From: Spirosoma agri
Lineage (GTDB): Bacteria; Bacteroidota; Bacteroidia; Cytophagales; Spirosomataceae
Reading direction: 5' to 3'
Assembly: GCF_010747415.1 (NCBI RefSeq)
Contig: NZ_JAAGNZ010000001.1
Coordinates: forward strand, 1,054,001-1,118,000
Length of the DNA: 64,000 bases
In this document: positions 34,467-43,649 of the stretch, one piece after another
Numbering within the stretch: position 1 is the stretch's first letter
Layout of the letters: each line of letters starts with the position of its first letter
Made by a program: the position numbers and the translations under genes
The notes under the pieces: generated by a model
The model's database searches: none
Seen by the model: the letters and a program-made list of their open reading frames with translations, nothing else
What the model was told of the DNA's origin: nothing

Positions 34467-34868
34467 TCAGGCGTTGGCTAGATTCAGCGTACGGTGTAGC
34501 TTCAGTAAATGGCGTACTGGCCAATCGGTATTATTGTATGTCTCGAACTGCGACTTGCGGATCGCTAACATGCGCTCAACACATCTGCGTTCAGATTCCG
34601 GCATCGTGGCCCACTGAGCAGGCAAATCGTGAAGCAGCTTGTTTATCTGCTGACAGGCAGTTGTCGTAATTTTAAAGTGAGCGGCCAGACACTCTACCTC
34701 TGATATTTTCCATAGATCAGGTTTCGTCCGGCGGTTGCGGACTGCCCCACTGCTAAGGCCAAGCACCTCACTTAGCTGTTCATCATTGAGACGACATTCT
34801 CGTAAGCGCCACATTACGGCCTGATAGCTGTTAACGAAGGAACGGAGTATGTTTGGTAGATTTTCCAT
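34467..34868 (-). CDS. Small helix-turn-helix-like protein
   Basis: Encodes 133 residues. The segment LNDEQLSEVLGLSSGAVRNR (about 27-46) reads like an XRE-type helix-turn-helix, and ISEVECLAAHFKI after it fits the following helix. The remainder is alpha-helical with no known domain. A DNA-binding role is likely but rests only on this motif. It is convergent with menA and separated from ileS by an AT-rich stretch, so it is probably transcribed alone. Confidence 0.6.
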   Translation of the reverse strand: MENLPNILRSFVNSYQAVMWRLRECRLNDEQLSEVLGLSSGAVRNRRTKPDLWKISEVECLAAHFKITTTACQQINKLLHDLPAQWATMPESERRCVERMLAIRKSQFETYNNTDWPVRHLLKLHRTLNLANA

Positions 34869-35049
34869 TATACGTATAGTATCTAAATTGTGTGGATAGA
34901 ACTACTGTGCTTGATATGTATCCAGATTAATATGTATTGTATCGTAAAGTTACCCTTTTTCCAGGCCATCGTTATCGATAGTACAATGGCATATCATTAA
35001 ATGGGCATTACGTTACCTAAATAGTCGTTATAAATGTATCTAATTAAAC

Positions 35050-35083
35050 AAAAAAGGTCACCTTGTGTAAGGCAACCTTTTTT
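35050..35083 (-). terminator. Terminator of ileS
   Basis: On the minus strand AAAAAAGGT..ACCTTTTTT with an inner CCTT/AAGG pair, ending in a T run. It lies 34 bases after the ileS stop. Confidence 0.75.
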
Positions 35084-35116
35084 ATTGAAACTATCTGTTT
35101 AATCCGTCTGATCGGC

Positions 35117-38100
35117 CTACGCGCGATCTACCTTGATGCGAAGCTGGAATTCATCCATGTCAATTTCCGTAGCCGATCCATTTAAATCACTGACCAGATC
35201 AAGCGAAACCGCCTGAACTTCCTGCTGGATATACTCCCGATTCGTTTCGATGGCGGCTACTAATAACTCGTCGTTACGGTCCAGCGAGATTCGGATTTTA
35301 TCCGTCACCAAAAAATCGCGGTCTTTACGCAGATTTTGAATCCGATTCACAAAATCGCGGGCGATACCTTCCCGGCGTAGGTCGTCCGTTACGTTCACAT
35401 CCAGCGCAACCGTCAGTCCGCCTTCGCTTGCCACGAGCCAGCCCGGAATGTCTTCCGTCAGAATCTCAACGTCGGCCAGCGAAATGGTGCCAACGGCCAA
35501 TGGCCAGGTGCCCGTCGTTTCCAGTTGCTTCAGTTCCTCGTCGGTCATTGCGGTGATCGAAGCCGCAACGTCCTTCATCTGCTTGCCGAATTTCGGGCCG
35601 AGGGCTTTAAAATTTGGCTTCACTTTCTTTTTAAGGATACCACTGGCATCGTCGACAAACTCGACCGCTTTTACATTCACTTCCGACATAATGATCGGGG
35701 TGACGTGCTCGATTTGTCGGCGAGTGTCGGTATTAAGCACCGGGATCAACACGCGGCTCAGCGGTTGCCGAACTTTCAGTTTGTGCCCTTTGCGCAATGA
35801 GTGAACCAGCGACGATACGTCCTGTGCCAGTTCCATCGATATTTCCAGTTCCGTATCGAGTAGATTTTGCTCCGCTACCGGGAAGTCGGTCAGATGGACG
35901 GATGTCGTGCCACCGGTCAGGTTACGATACAGCCAATCGGCGTAAAAGGGTGCAATCGGCGACATCAGTTTCGACACGGTTGTCAGACATTCGTGCAGCG
36001 TTTCGTAGGCAGCGCGTTTGTCGGTTGTCATTTCTCCGGCATCCGATGCTCCGGCCCAGAAACGCCGACGCGATAGACGAACGTACCAGTTCGATAATTG
36101 ATCGTTGACAAAATCCTGAACCGCCCGACCCGCTTTCGTTGGGTTGTAGTTATCGAACTGCTGACCAACTTCGAGAATCAGCGATTGCAGTTTCGACAGA
36201 ATCCAGCGATCCAGTTCCGAGCGTTCAGCAACCGGCACCGTTCGCCCGTCAAAAGAGAAGGTGTCCAGATTCGCGTAAAGCGCAAAGAAATTATAGGTGT
36301 TGGACAGGGTGCCAAACAGTTTCCGCTGTACTTCTCCAATGCCTTCCGTGTTGAACTTGAGGTTGTCCCACGGTTCGGCGTTGGTGATCATGTACCAGCG
36401 CGTCGCATCGGGGCCAAATTGCGCCAGCGTATCAAACGGATTGACCGCGTTGCCAAGCCGCTTCGACATTTTGTTGCCGTTCTTGTCGAGCACCAGACCC
36501 GTCGATACCACGTTTTTAAACGCGACCGAATCGAACAGCAGAACCGAAATAGCATGGAGCGTGAAGAACCAGCCGCGTGTCTGATCGACGCCTTCCGAAA
36601 TAAAATCAGCCGGGAAGGCTTTTTCGAACATCGTCTGATTCTCGAATGGATAGTGCCATTGCGCATACGGCATCGCCCCCGAATCGAACCAAACGTCGAT
36701 CAGGTCCGATTCCCGTTGCATGACTTTACCGGATTCCGAAACGAAATAGACCTCATCGACGTAGGGCCGGTGAAGGTCATAATTTCCCGCCGACAGTTTT
36801 TCCAGGAAAGTACTGTTTTTTGTCCGTTGCTCATCCGTCAGTGCATCGCTGCCCTGTGCTTGTTGAACGTAGCTTGTTAGCTCATCAACCGAACCAATGC
36901 ACACCTCTTCGCCGGTTTCGCTGCGCCAGATGGGCAGGGGGGTTCCCCAGAATCGGCTGCGGCTCAGGTTCCAGTCAACGAGGTTTTCGAGCCAGTTGCC
37001 AAAGCGACCGGTGCCCGTACTTTCGGGTTGCCAGTTGATGGTTTTGTTCAGTTCAACCAACCGGTCTTTCTTCGCTGTCGTGCGGATAAACCAGCTATCG
37101 AGCGGGTAATACAGGATTGGTTTATCGGTACGCCAGCAGTGCGGGTACGGGTGTTCGTATTTCTCCACCCGAAACGCTCTGTTTTCCTGCTTCAGTTTGA
37201 TGGAAATCAGGACATCGGTCGGCTTGAAATCCGGATCGGCGCGTTCCTCATCGGAATAATATTCTTCCTTCACGTACCGACCAGCATAATCCGTGATCTC
37301 ATTCACAAACTGGCCGTGTTTATCCACAATGGGAACATCTTTCCCGGTCTCATCCTTCACCATGATGGCCGGAATCCCCGCAGCCTGCGCTACCCGAAAG
37401 TCATCGGCACCAAACGTGGGCGACGTATGGACAACGCCCGTACCGTCTTCGGTCGTAACGAAATCGCCCAGAATGACCCGGAACGCGTTTCCTTCGGGCT
37501 TGACGTACGGCATTAATTGTTCGTATTCAATGCCTTCCAGGTGCTCCCCTTTAAAGCCGGGTATGTCAACAACCGCCCACGGAATGATCTTGTCGTTGGG
37601 GAGATAAGCGTCAAACGCGAGACTATTGCTTTCGTGCTGACCTTTTTCATTAAACCAGCGATTCACCAGTGCCTTGGCCAGCACAACATTGATTGGCTGG
37701 AATGTGTACTGGTTGAATGTTTTGACCAGTACATAATCGATGTCTTTCCCAACGGTCAGGGCCGAGTTGGCGGGTAGTGTCCAGGGCGTCGTTGTCCAGG
37801 CCAGAATGAACAAATCATTCTCGATGCCGTTCGACGCTTCCTGGGCTGAATCGAACAGAAAGAACGATTTGCCCGTACGTTTTACTTTAAACTGGGCGAC
37901 AATGGTCGTGTCGCGCACGTCTTTGTAGGTGCCGGGCATATTTAGCTCGTGGGAGCTTAGGCCCGTACCCGCCTTCGGTGAGTAGGGTTGGATGGTATAG
38001 CCTTTGTACAGCATTTTTTTACCATCCACTTCCTGGTCGTACAGCCGTTTGAGCAGATACCACACCGATTCGATGTATTCGTTTTTATAGGTAACGTACG

Positions 38101-38554
38101 GATTGTCGAGGTCAACCCAGTAGCCCATTTTCTGGGTCAGGTCGTTCCACTGGTCGGTGAAGCGCATGACCGTTTCACGGCATTTGCGGTTGTATTCTTC
38201 AACGCTGATACCGCCTTCCGATTCGGGCTTGCCGATATCATCTTTGGTGATGCCCAGTTCTTTTTCGACCTGCAATTCGATGGGGAGACCATGTGTATCC
38301 CAGCCGCCTTTGCGATCGACCTGAAAGCCCTTCAACGTTTTATACCGGCAAAAAATATCCTTGATTGTCCGGGCCATAACGTGGTGAATACCCGGTGCTC
38401 CATTGGCTGAAGGAGGACCTTCATAGAACGTAAACGTATCGCTGCCCTTCCGGTTGGAGACAGACTGCTCGAAAACCTGATTCTGGTTCCAATACGTTAA
38501 AACCTCGGCTGCGATCTTCGCGTAATCGAGGGACTCATATTGCTGATACTTCAC
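35117..38554 (-). CDS. ileS: Isoleucyl-tRNA synthetase
   Basis: Encodes 1145 residues. Class I signatures are GIHH in PSANGAPGIHHVMARTIKD (55-58) and KMSKRLGN (about residue 695). The editing domain (about 190-420) contains WTTTPWTLPANSALTVG and GTGVVHTSPTFGADD. The C-terminal part (from about 940) is the longer type found in eukaryotic-like IleRS, without the usual bacterial zinc-binding tail (no CxxC pair near the end). Charges tRNA-Ile. A -7 box TATCTTTG lies 70 bases upstream. The length is normal for this subtype. Confidence 0.97.
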   Translation of the reverse strand: MKYQQYESLDYAKIAAEVLTYWNQNQVFEQSVSNRKGSDTFTFYEGPPSANGAPGIHHVMARTIKDIFCRYKTLKGFQVDRKGGWDTHGLPIELQVEKELGITKDDIGKPESEGGISVEEYNRKCRETVMRFTDQWNDLTQKMGYWVDLDNPYVTYKNEYIESVWYLLKRLYDQEVDGKKMLYKGYTIQPYSPKAGTGLSSHELNMPGTYKDVRDTTIVAQFKVKRTGKSFFLFDSAQEASNGIENDLFILAWTTTPWTLPANSALTVGKDIDYVLVKTFNQYTFQPINVVLAKALVNRWFNEKGQHESNSLAFDAYLPNDKIIPWAVVDIPGFKGEHLEGIEYEQLMPYVKPEGNAFRVILGDFVTTEDGTGVVHTSPTFGADDFRVAQAAGIPAIMVKDETGKDVPIVDKHGQFVNEITDYAGRYVKEEYYSDEERADPDFKPTDVLISIKLKQENRAFRVEKYEHPYPHCWRTDKPILYYPLDSWFIRTTAKKDRLVELNKTINWQPESTGTGRFGNWLENLVDWNLSRSRFWGTPLPIWRSETGEEVCIGSVDELTSYVQQAQGSDALTDEQRTKNSTFLEKLSAGNYDLHRPYVDEVYFVSESGKVMQRESDLIDVWFDSGAMPYAQWHYPFENQTMFEKAFPADFISEGVDQTRGWFFTLHAISVLLFDSVAFKNVVSTGLVLDKNGNKMSKRLGNAVNPFDTLAQFGPDATRWYMITNAEPWDNLKFNTEGIGEVQRKLFGTLSNTYNFFALYANLDTFSFDGRTVPVAERSELDRWILSKLQSLILEVGQQFDNYNPTKAGRAVQDFVNDQLSNWYVRLSRRRFWAGASDAGEMTTDKRAAYETLHECLTTVSKLMSPIAPFYADWLYRNLTGGTTSVHLTDFPVAEQNLLDTELEISMELAQDVSSLVHSLRKGHKLKVRQPLSRVLIPVLNTDTRRQIEHVTPIIMSEVNVKAVEFVDDASGILKKKVKPNFKALGPKFGKQMKDVAASITAMTDEELKQLETTGTWPLAVGTISLADVEILTEDIPGWLVASEGGLTVALDVNVTDDLRREGIARDFVNRIQNLRKDRDFLVTDKIRISLDRNDELLVAAIETNREYIQQEVQAVSLDLVSDLNGSATEIDMDEFQLRIKVDRA

Positions 38555-39010
38555 GCCTTGAGTAATCGTATGGCACGATCTCTCCGTTCGTCAGGAGTTG
38601 CCGTGCGGTTAAAAAATAATTGGCAAAGATACGGAAATTTAGGGCATAGGGTGATTCATCCATCCGCTCCTATTTGTGGTTATCTTTGTCTAGAGGCTGA
38701 ACAACGTTTATCGTTTACAACGTTCAGAAGCCCTGTCGATAAATATCGTGACTCACTACCTCGTTCAGTCGAAGCCCAGTACTCTACCAAAATAAGGGAT
38801 AGCGGGTTTGGCCGGTCCAGGCTGGAGTTTGGACTTAACTTAACCTGGTGAAGCGCTGGTCTGTTGCGTTCGAAACGCAAAAGGCCCAACCATAGTGGTT
38901 GAGCCTTGAGCAGTTCTGGGTTAGTAGAGGTATTTCTATTTTAGAGTAACACCTGATCGATCGGTCACCTTTTCTGCCTAAAAAATCACATAAAAAATTT
39001 AAGCCGCTGA
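38555..39010. promoter_or_regulatory. 456-bp non-coding region with ileS promoter and sigma-gene terminator
   Basis: On the minus strand TATCTTTG (38624-38631) matches the -7 box and would give ileS a leader of about 60 bases. A -33 match at the usual spacing was not found. The rest of the region up to the hairpin at 38880 holds no convincing gene, tRNA or riboswitch-like structure that I can recognise. Confidence 0.5.
38880..38907 (-). terminator. Terminator of the second ECF sigma gene
   Basis: Read on the minus strand: AAGGCTCAACCACTATGGTT followed by GGGCCTT and TTT, a perfect stem apart from one wobble. It lies about 100 bases beyond the stop at 39011. Confidence 0.65.
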
Positions 39011-39562
39011 TTAACTGTTGTATTGTTGTTCATAAAGCCGATGAATCTTGTCCCGGCTGCGCTTGAGCCGCATTTTGACCGCGCTGGCTTTCATATCGTA
39101 CATATCGGCGATCTGATCGATACTCATTCCGTCTTCGTATTTAAGGCGCAGAAAGGTAGTTTCCTCTTTAGACAGGGTGTCCATGGCCCGTTTTACGAGA
39201 TGCAGCGTTTCTTCGTGGAGCGCCGAATCCTGCGTATCAGCCACATTGAAGTCATCATCGTCATCGATGGAAACCGTATTCAGACGCTTGGCCAGCCGAA
39301 TCTGATCCAGGCAGTAATTATAGGCAATGGAATAAAGCCAGGTCGAGAAGCGGGCGCGTTCCTGAAAATGATCCAGTTTGTCAAATACTTTCAGAAAGAT
39401 GTCGTGAGTGAAGTCTTCCGCCTTGGCTGAGTCCTTCGTAATGGACAAACAGCGACGATAAACTTTATTGACGTACCGAGTATAAAGTGTCTCAAAGCAC
39501 TCACTAGGCTGATTGGGCAAGTATAAACGAATTACAGTTTCGTCGGTTATTGAAGCGTGCAT
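39011..39562 (-). CDS. ECF-type RNA polymerase sigma factor (paralogue)
   Basis: Encodes 183 residues. Region 2 (about 25-95) reads FTHDIFLKVFDKLDHFQE and FSTWLYSIAYNYCLDQIR; region 4 (about 125-180) has FLRLKYEDGMSIDQIADMYD and AVKMRLKRSRDKI. It is a close paralogue of the sigma factor at 4288-4842, sharing identical runs such as CLSITKDS, FSTWLYSI, YCLDQIR and VKMRLKRSRDK. A stretch of acidic residues (IDDDDDFN, about 105-112) between the two regions differs. No anti-sigma gene adjoins it. Target genes unknown. Confidence 0.92.
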   Translation of the reverse strand: MHASITDETVIRLYLPNQPSECFETLYTRYVNKVYRRCLSITKDSAKAEDFTHDIFLKVFDKLDHFQERARFSTWLYSIAYNYCLDQIRLAKRLNTVSIDDDDDFNVADTQDSALHEETLHLVKRAMDTLSKEETTFLRLKYEDGMSIDQIADMYDMKASAVKMRLKRSRDKIHRLYEQQYNS

Positions 39563-39814
39563 AATGCTCTACCAAAGCAGCTCAGGTTGTCGTTTAATGT
39601 AATAAATAAACATATTGACTGCTTGCTTTACTTTAGACTATAAAAAGTCAATATAGACACGAAAAATATATTAAATGGTGTATTTGTAACTATAAATAGA
39701 CGGAATACTTTTACTGGTAGACTATATTGTAGATAAAATGGTTATTAACGATCGGATCAATTGAAACTAAGTAGTCTGTTTGGGTAGGAATTCTTTAGGT
39801 TTAAAAATACCGCT

Positions 39815-39842
39815 TTCCCTCACCGACGGGCCGGTGAGGGAA
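39815..39842 (-). terminator. Terminator of the sugar isomerase gene
   Basis: TTCCCTCACCG (39815-39825) pairs with CGGTGAGGGAA (39832-39842). Read on the minus strand it is followed by TATTTTT, as expected for an intrinsic terminator 15 bases after the stop. Confidence 0.7.
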
Positions 39843-39856
39843 GGCAAGGGTATGTA

Positions 39857-40693
39857 TCAATACGTAAGTTTCGCCAGATAATCATAATCATACTTGGCAC
39901 TCTCCATCGCAGTTTTCGGGTACTCTTCCTGCTCGACAAAGAAGAATTTCATGCCCGATTTATCGATGTTCTGCAGCATACTTTTGATGTTGATCTGCCC
40001 TTTGCCAAACTCCGTGCTTTCCTTTTTTACTTTGTCCATGTCTTTAAGGTGCCAGAGCGGAAAACGACCCGGAAATTTTTTGAAATACGTCAGCGGATCA
40101 TTACCCGTGACAATAACCCAGCCGAGATCCATCTCCATTTTCACCAGATTCGGATCGGTACGTTCCAGCAGGATGTCATACAGCACTTTGCCGTCTACTT
40201 TCTCAAATTCGTACTCGTGGTTATGATAGCCGAAGACCAGATTGGCTTTTTTACAGGCTTCGGCGGCTTTGGAAAACGTATCGGCACAGCGTTGGTAGTT
40301 GGCAATCGTTTGGCCCTCCGATGGTAGTGATGAGCAGACAAGGTATGATTGCCCAGCTTCAGCAGCCATGTCGATCGATTTCTGCCAATCCTTGTCGATA
40401 TGCACGTGTCCACTGCGCACAGTCATGCCCAGATCGCCCGCAATTTTTTTGATCTCTTTAGGCTGAAGGCCGTAGAAATTACCCTTGTCGCTGCGGGCCG
40501 ATTCGAGCTGCTTATAACCAATTTTGGCCAGTTGCTTCAGGGTTCCTGTAGCATCGGCCAGCATCTCTTTCCGGACGGTATAGAGCTGAATACCAACATT
40601 GCTTACCTTGGCTGCCTTTGCCAGCGTTGGGAGCAAAACGGCACCCGCTGCCAGATAGCCTGATGTTTTAATAAATGCACGTCTTGTTTTCAT
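39857..40693 (-). CDS. Tat-exported sugar phosphate isomerase/epimerase-like TIM-barrel protein
   Basis: Encodes 278 residues. The N-terminus is a twin-arginine signal (MKTRRAFIKTSGYLAAGAVL, cleavage after AKAA). The rest follows the xylose-isomerase-like TIM barrel (AP endonuclease family 2): GIQLYTVRKEM, HNHEYEF (metal His/Glu about 155-161), KMEMDLGW, LWHLKDMDK and FVEQEEYP supply the metal ligands. Such secreted members are common in Bacteroidota and probably act on sugars or sugar acids in the periplasm; the substrate is not known. A propeller gene follows upstream on the same strand after about 80 bases. Confidence 0.87.
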   Translation of the reverse strand: MKTRRAFIKTSGYLAAGAVLLPTLAKAAKVSNVGIQLYTVRKEMLADATGTLKQLAKIGYKQLESARSDKGNFYGLQPKEIKKIAGDLGMTVRSGHVHIDKDWQKSIDMAAEAGQSYLVCSSLPSEGQTIANYQRCADTFSKAAEACKKANLVFGYHNHEYEFEKVDGKVLYDILLERTDPNLVKMEMDLGWVIVTGNDPLTYFKKFPGRFPLWHLKDMDKVKKESTEFGKGQINIKSMLQNIDKSGMKFFFVEQEEYPKTAMESAKYDYDYLAKLTY

Positions 40694-40774
40694 TCGACTC
40701 GATAAGGTTAATGGATTTCTGTTCGGAGCTATAACCCGAAAATCTGCACAATATACCCTATCGGCGTGAATGGA

Positions 40775-42319
40775 TTAGTTTTCCGCTATCTCCGCAGGGC
40801 TCAGCGTGCTCACATCCGTATTGCTGATAAATGCGATCCGTTTGCTGTCGGGCGACCACGAAGGAGTATTGATAGAGCCCTGACCGCCGTATACATACGC
40901 GATAACGGTTGGTGCTCCGCCCTGGATGGGCATCAGACGCAGGTACACGTGTTTGAAGGCCGGATGATCGCCCGCTGCCACTTCGTCCTTGAGGAACGAT
41001 AGGAAAACGATCCATTTGCCATCCGGCGAAATGTGCGGAAACCAGTCGTGGAATTCGCCATTGGTAACGGCCTCCTGCTGGCTTCCGTCCGGTTTCATAC
41101 GCCAGATTTGCATGGTGCCGGTCCGGTTCGAATTGAAGTAGATGTGGCTGCCGTCGGGCGTGTATTCCGGACCATCATCGAGTCCTCTGGCATCGGTCAG
41201 CCTGATTTCGGGACCACCATCGGCGGGTATCTTGTAGACATCATACTCGTTGTTTCGCGCCCCGCAGAAAACCAGGCTCTGCCCGTCGGGCGACCAACCG
41301 TGCAAATACGACGGGCCTTTGGGTGTGATCTGTTTGGGCGTTCCACCCGTAACGGGGACGGTATAAATAATCGATCCGCCTAGCTCATCGACACCGCTGC
41401 TCAGGCCCAGTGTTTTGCCATCGAACGACAATACGTGGTCGTTGTTATTGTTCTTGACCTCGCCGGTATTGAGTACTTTCTGCTGGCGGCTGCCCAGATC
41501 AAAGCTATAAATAAATCCTTGCCCGTTGTAAATCAGCGTTTTGCCGTCGTTTGTCCAGTTAGGGGCCTGAATGGAGTTGGGAGCCGTATGAATAACGTCA
41601 CGCTTGCCGGTCATGACATCAAGTAGTTCCAGGCGGCTTCCAAGGTCCATCCTGCCGGGCGTCGCATCGACTTTAACCGGAACCGTAATTCGCACGTCCT
41701 GAAACATACAGGTCGTTTGCTGTTTTCTGGCGAGTGCCGTGACGAATAAACCGACATAGAGTTCGTCACCCAGGTTGATATCGGAAACCTCCCTGACCTG
41801 AAACGGTTCGCCGAAGCGGGCTGCCCGGAGTGTGTATGTGTTGCCGCGTCGTTCCAGTTGAATAATGTCGGCATCGGTGAGTGTCGTGCGGTTTTCGTTG
41901 ATCGATTCTCCGGCGGTTTGGCGAACATACAGCGAAGTGGCCCCTTTGCTGTTTACCGCAGCACGTACGTACGGAGCGTTCGGCTCCAGGCTGGTTCGGG
42001 CCATCCAGCCGATTTGATGCACAGCATCGCTCGTTGACCGATGAGCGCGCGTGTAGACGATAAAGTCACCTTTAATGCGTTTCCACAGAAAATGCGATTC
42101 GTCCTGAGTAGTCCCCATACTGCTTAGTTCATACGCCTGCGTTGACGCCGTATAGCGAGCGGGCATGGACTGAGTCGCGGTGCCGATCTGGTTATCCCCA
42201 TCGAAGATTCCGACGGATTTCTGCTGGGCATACGTGTCCATACAGATACTCATGATCAGGCTGGTCAGGCCAGTTATGGATAGGATAGTTGTCCGGTAGA
42301 ATCGGTTATGTGCAAGCAT
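40775..42319 (-). CDS. TolB-like WD40/PD40 beta-propeller protein
   Basis: Encodes 514 residues with a signal peptide (about 1-32, ending TYAQ). The N-terminal part (about 33-215) is a concanavalin-like domain of the DUF1349 type (QIGWMARTSLEPNAPYVRAAV). From about 225 on come PD40/TolB repeats: APNWTNDGKTLIYNGQG, HGWSPDGQSLVFCGAR, PEYTPDGSHIYFNSNR, PHISPDGKWIVFLSF and PSWSPDSKRIAFIS. It should be periplasmic and is probably a scaffold or sensor rather than a hydrolase, since no catalytic serine motif is seen. It shares strand with the Tat-exported isomerase gene 81 bases away, so co-expression is likely. Confidence 0.85.
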   Translation of the reverse strand: MLAHNRFYRTTILSITGLTSLIMSICMDTYAQQKSVGIFDGDNQIGTATQSMPARYTASTQAYELSSMGTTQDESHFLWKRIKGDFIVYTRAHRSTSDAVHQIGWMARTSLEPNAPYVRAAVNSKGATSLYVRQTAGESINENRTTLTDADIIQLERRGNTYTLRAARFGEPFQVREVSDINLGDELYVGLFVTALARKQQTTCMFQDVRITVPVKVDATPGRMDLGSRLELLDVMTGKRDVIHTAPNSIQAPNWTNDGKTLIYNGQGFIYSFDLGSRQQKVLNTGEVKNNNNDHVLSFDGKTLGLSSGVDELGGSIIYTVPVTGGTPKQITPKGPSYLHGWSPDGQSLVFCGARNNEYDVYKIPADGGPEIRLTDARGLDDGPEYTPDGSHIYFNSNRTGTMQIWRMKPDGSQQEAVTNGEFHDWFPHISPDGKWIVFLSFLKDEVAAGDHPAFKHVYLRLMPIQGGAPTVIAYVYGGQGSINTPSWSPDSKRIAFISNTDVSTLSPAEIAEN

Positions 42320-42484
42320 AGGGGAGAGCGAAAACGCGTCAATAACTCTCGTGAAAGACAGTAGTCGACAAAGTTTACTTTCTGTTTATCGTCGGCCTAA
42401 ACTGTTACCTCTATCCGTTAGTTCATAAGACACGAATCGGTGCTGTTCAGGCAAAACGATTTACTCAACTAACTATCTTTTCGT

Positions 42485-42790
42485 ATGCGTTCGATCTTAT
42501 TCTTCCTGTCTGTTGGTTTGTATAGCTCAGTTTGTCTGGGTCAAGTTGATATGGATACGACCAAAGCTCCCCGCGAACCTTCGCCGACAACGCGCGTGGC
42601 AATCCCCGGTGTTGATACGCCACTGTCGGGGCCGGGAACGATGATGCAGTCAACACCCGATCCCACGGCGGTCGTTCAGCCGCAGGATAACCGCAGAAAA
42701 CGGAAAAACAAAACCGTCCCACCAACTGATCCCAGAGCGTTTGGCGTTGGTGTACCAATTGGCAAGACCAAAAAAGATTCGTTACGGTAA
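42485..42790 (+). CDS. Small secreted protein, hypothetical
   Basis: Encodes 101 residues. A signal peptide (MRSILFFLSVGLYSSVCLGQ) leads into a mostly disordered mature chain rich in Pro, Thr and basic residues (RRKRKNK, residues about 72-78) ending KTKKDSLR. No fold or family recognised. The gene lies between the divergent propeller gene and a decayed LytTR gene. Confidence 0.6.
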   Translation: MRSILFFLSVGLYSSVCLGQVDMDTTKAPREPSPTTRVAIPGVDTPLSGPGTMMQSTPDPTAVVQPQDNRRKRKNKTVPPTDPRAFGVGVPIGKTKKDSLR

Positions 42791-42814
42791 ATCCACGAAA
42801 CGAACCTTGTCTGA

Positions 42815-43068
42815 CTAACTGCCCGTCCAGATGTTAAAATCGCTGACCTTTTCGCGGCTGACTGGCACTTCTTTAACAAAAATGGGTAATTCCTTCAGGG
42901 CGAGCTGATTGTCAAAATAAGACTGCATCTGATCGACGGCCTGGTGCATGACCAGAATGCCCCGGTTGATTCGAAAGAATCGATCGGGGCATTCTAGTTG
43001 TCAGCGAGTCTGGTAAGGTACAAGGCGATGAACGTTGCTGAACCGATGCGCGGTTTACAGAACGGCAT
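42815..43068 (-). pseudogene. Decayed LytTR-type DNA-binding regulator, C-terminal remnant
   Basis: On the minus strand a frame ending at TAG (42815-42817) encodes CPDRFFRINRGILVMHQAVD, then a stretch ending VPVSREKVSDFNIWTGS, which fits the C-terminal half of a LytTR DNA-binding domain (usual pattern PDRFFRINRQFLV..VSR..V..F..WL). The frame closes just upstream at a TGA. A second frame, starting with ATG at 43066-43068, gives TFIALYLTRLADN, which fits the strand just before that half-domain, and stops where the first frame begins. So the domain is split by a frameshift, and the receiver part of the regulator is absent. Probably non-functional. Confidence 0.65.
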
Positions 43069-43090
43069 AAAAGCACAGTGCGCTTTTATC

Positions 43091-43098
43091 TATCTTTG
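43091..43098 (+). promoter_or_regulatory. Candidate -7 box TATCTTTG before the GtrA-like gene
   Basis: TATCTTTG, followed by C, lies 22 bases before the ATG at 43120. Directly upstream, ATAAAAGC / GCTTTTAT (43067-43089) forms a short inverted repeat that could be an operator. No -33 match. Confidence 0.45.
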
Positions 43099-43119
43099 CC
43101 GCTTCATTAAAAGTACGTT

Positions 43120-43608
43120 ATGAATAGCCAACTATTCAACAGGAGAGATCTGATTGCTTATTTTATTGTCGCTGCTATTGGTGCGTCATTACAGCTTATA
43201 GTAGGTACTTTACTTCAGGAATGGTTTCCCGTCACCTATGAGCAAGCCCTGCTCGCCGGTTATGTAGCCGCCTTTTTGATTGGTTTTTATCTGACTAAAC
43301 TCTTTGCGTTCAACGCCAAAAATTCGGCCAAGACCAGACGGGAAGCGGCTAAATTCACGCTCGTTTCTATACTATCCTGCCTGATAACCGTTTATGGCTC
43401 TTCGTTGCTCTACGAATACTCCGTTAGCGTCATGCCCGCGATCACGTTTACGATTCCTTCGTCCACAAAGGTGGTGAATGTCAATAAACTAGTGTCGCAT
43501 ACAACGGGTATGGGCCTGAGCTTTGTCAGCAATTATATTCTGCACAAACGATTCACTTTCCGCGATACGGGCTTCTATGACAAACTAAAGCGGCTGCTAA
43601 ATTTGTAG
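43120..43608 (+). CDS. GtrA-like four-span membrane protein
   Basis: Encodes 162 residues with four hydrophobic helices (about 12-32, 45-65, 80-100, 128-148). The ending FVSNYILHKRFTFRD is the hallmark of GtrA-like proteins, which have N-Y/F-..-R-F-x-F after the fourth helix. In the O-antigen or teichoic acid systems where they are known, they help move undecaprenyl-linked sugars across the inner membrane. No glycosyltransferase gene is next door here, so the partner is elsewhere. Confidence 0.82.
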   Translation: MNSQLFNRRDLIAYFIVAAIGASLQLIVGTLLQEWFPVTYEQALLAGYVAAFLIGFYLTKLFAFNAKNSAKTRREAAKFTLVSILSCLITVYGSSLLYEYSVSVMPAITFTIPSSTKVVNVNKLVSHTTGMGLSFVSNYILHKRFTFRDTGFYDKLKRLLNL

Positions 43609-43649
43609 TGACTGCCGGTTGAAGCCCGGACAGTTCCCGCTAAGATCCG

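Noticed and set aside
35448..38410. Several long plus-strand frames opposite ileS
   Set aside because: They are the reverse reading of the conserved, full-length IleRS gene; GC-rich codons keep the antisense frames open.
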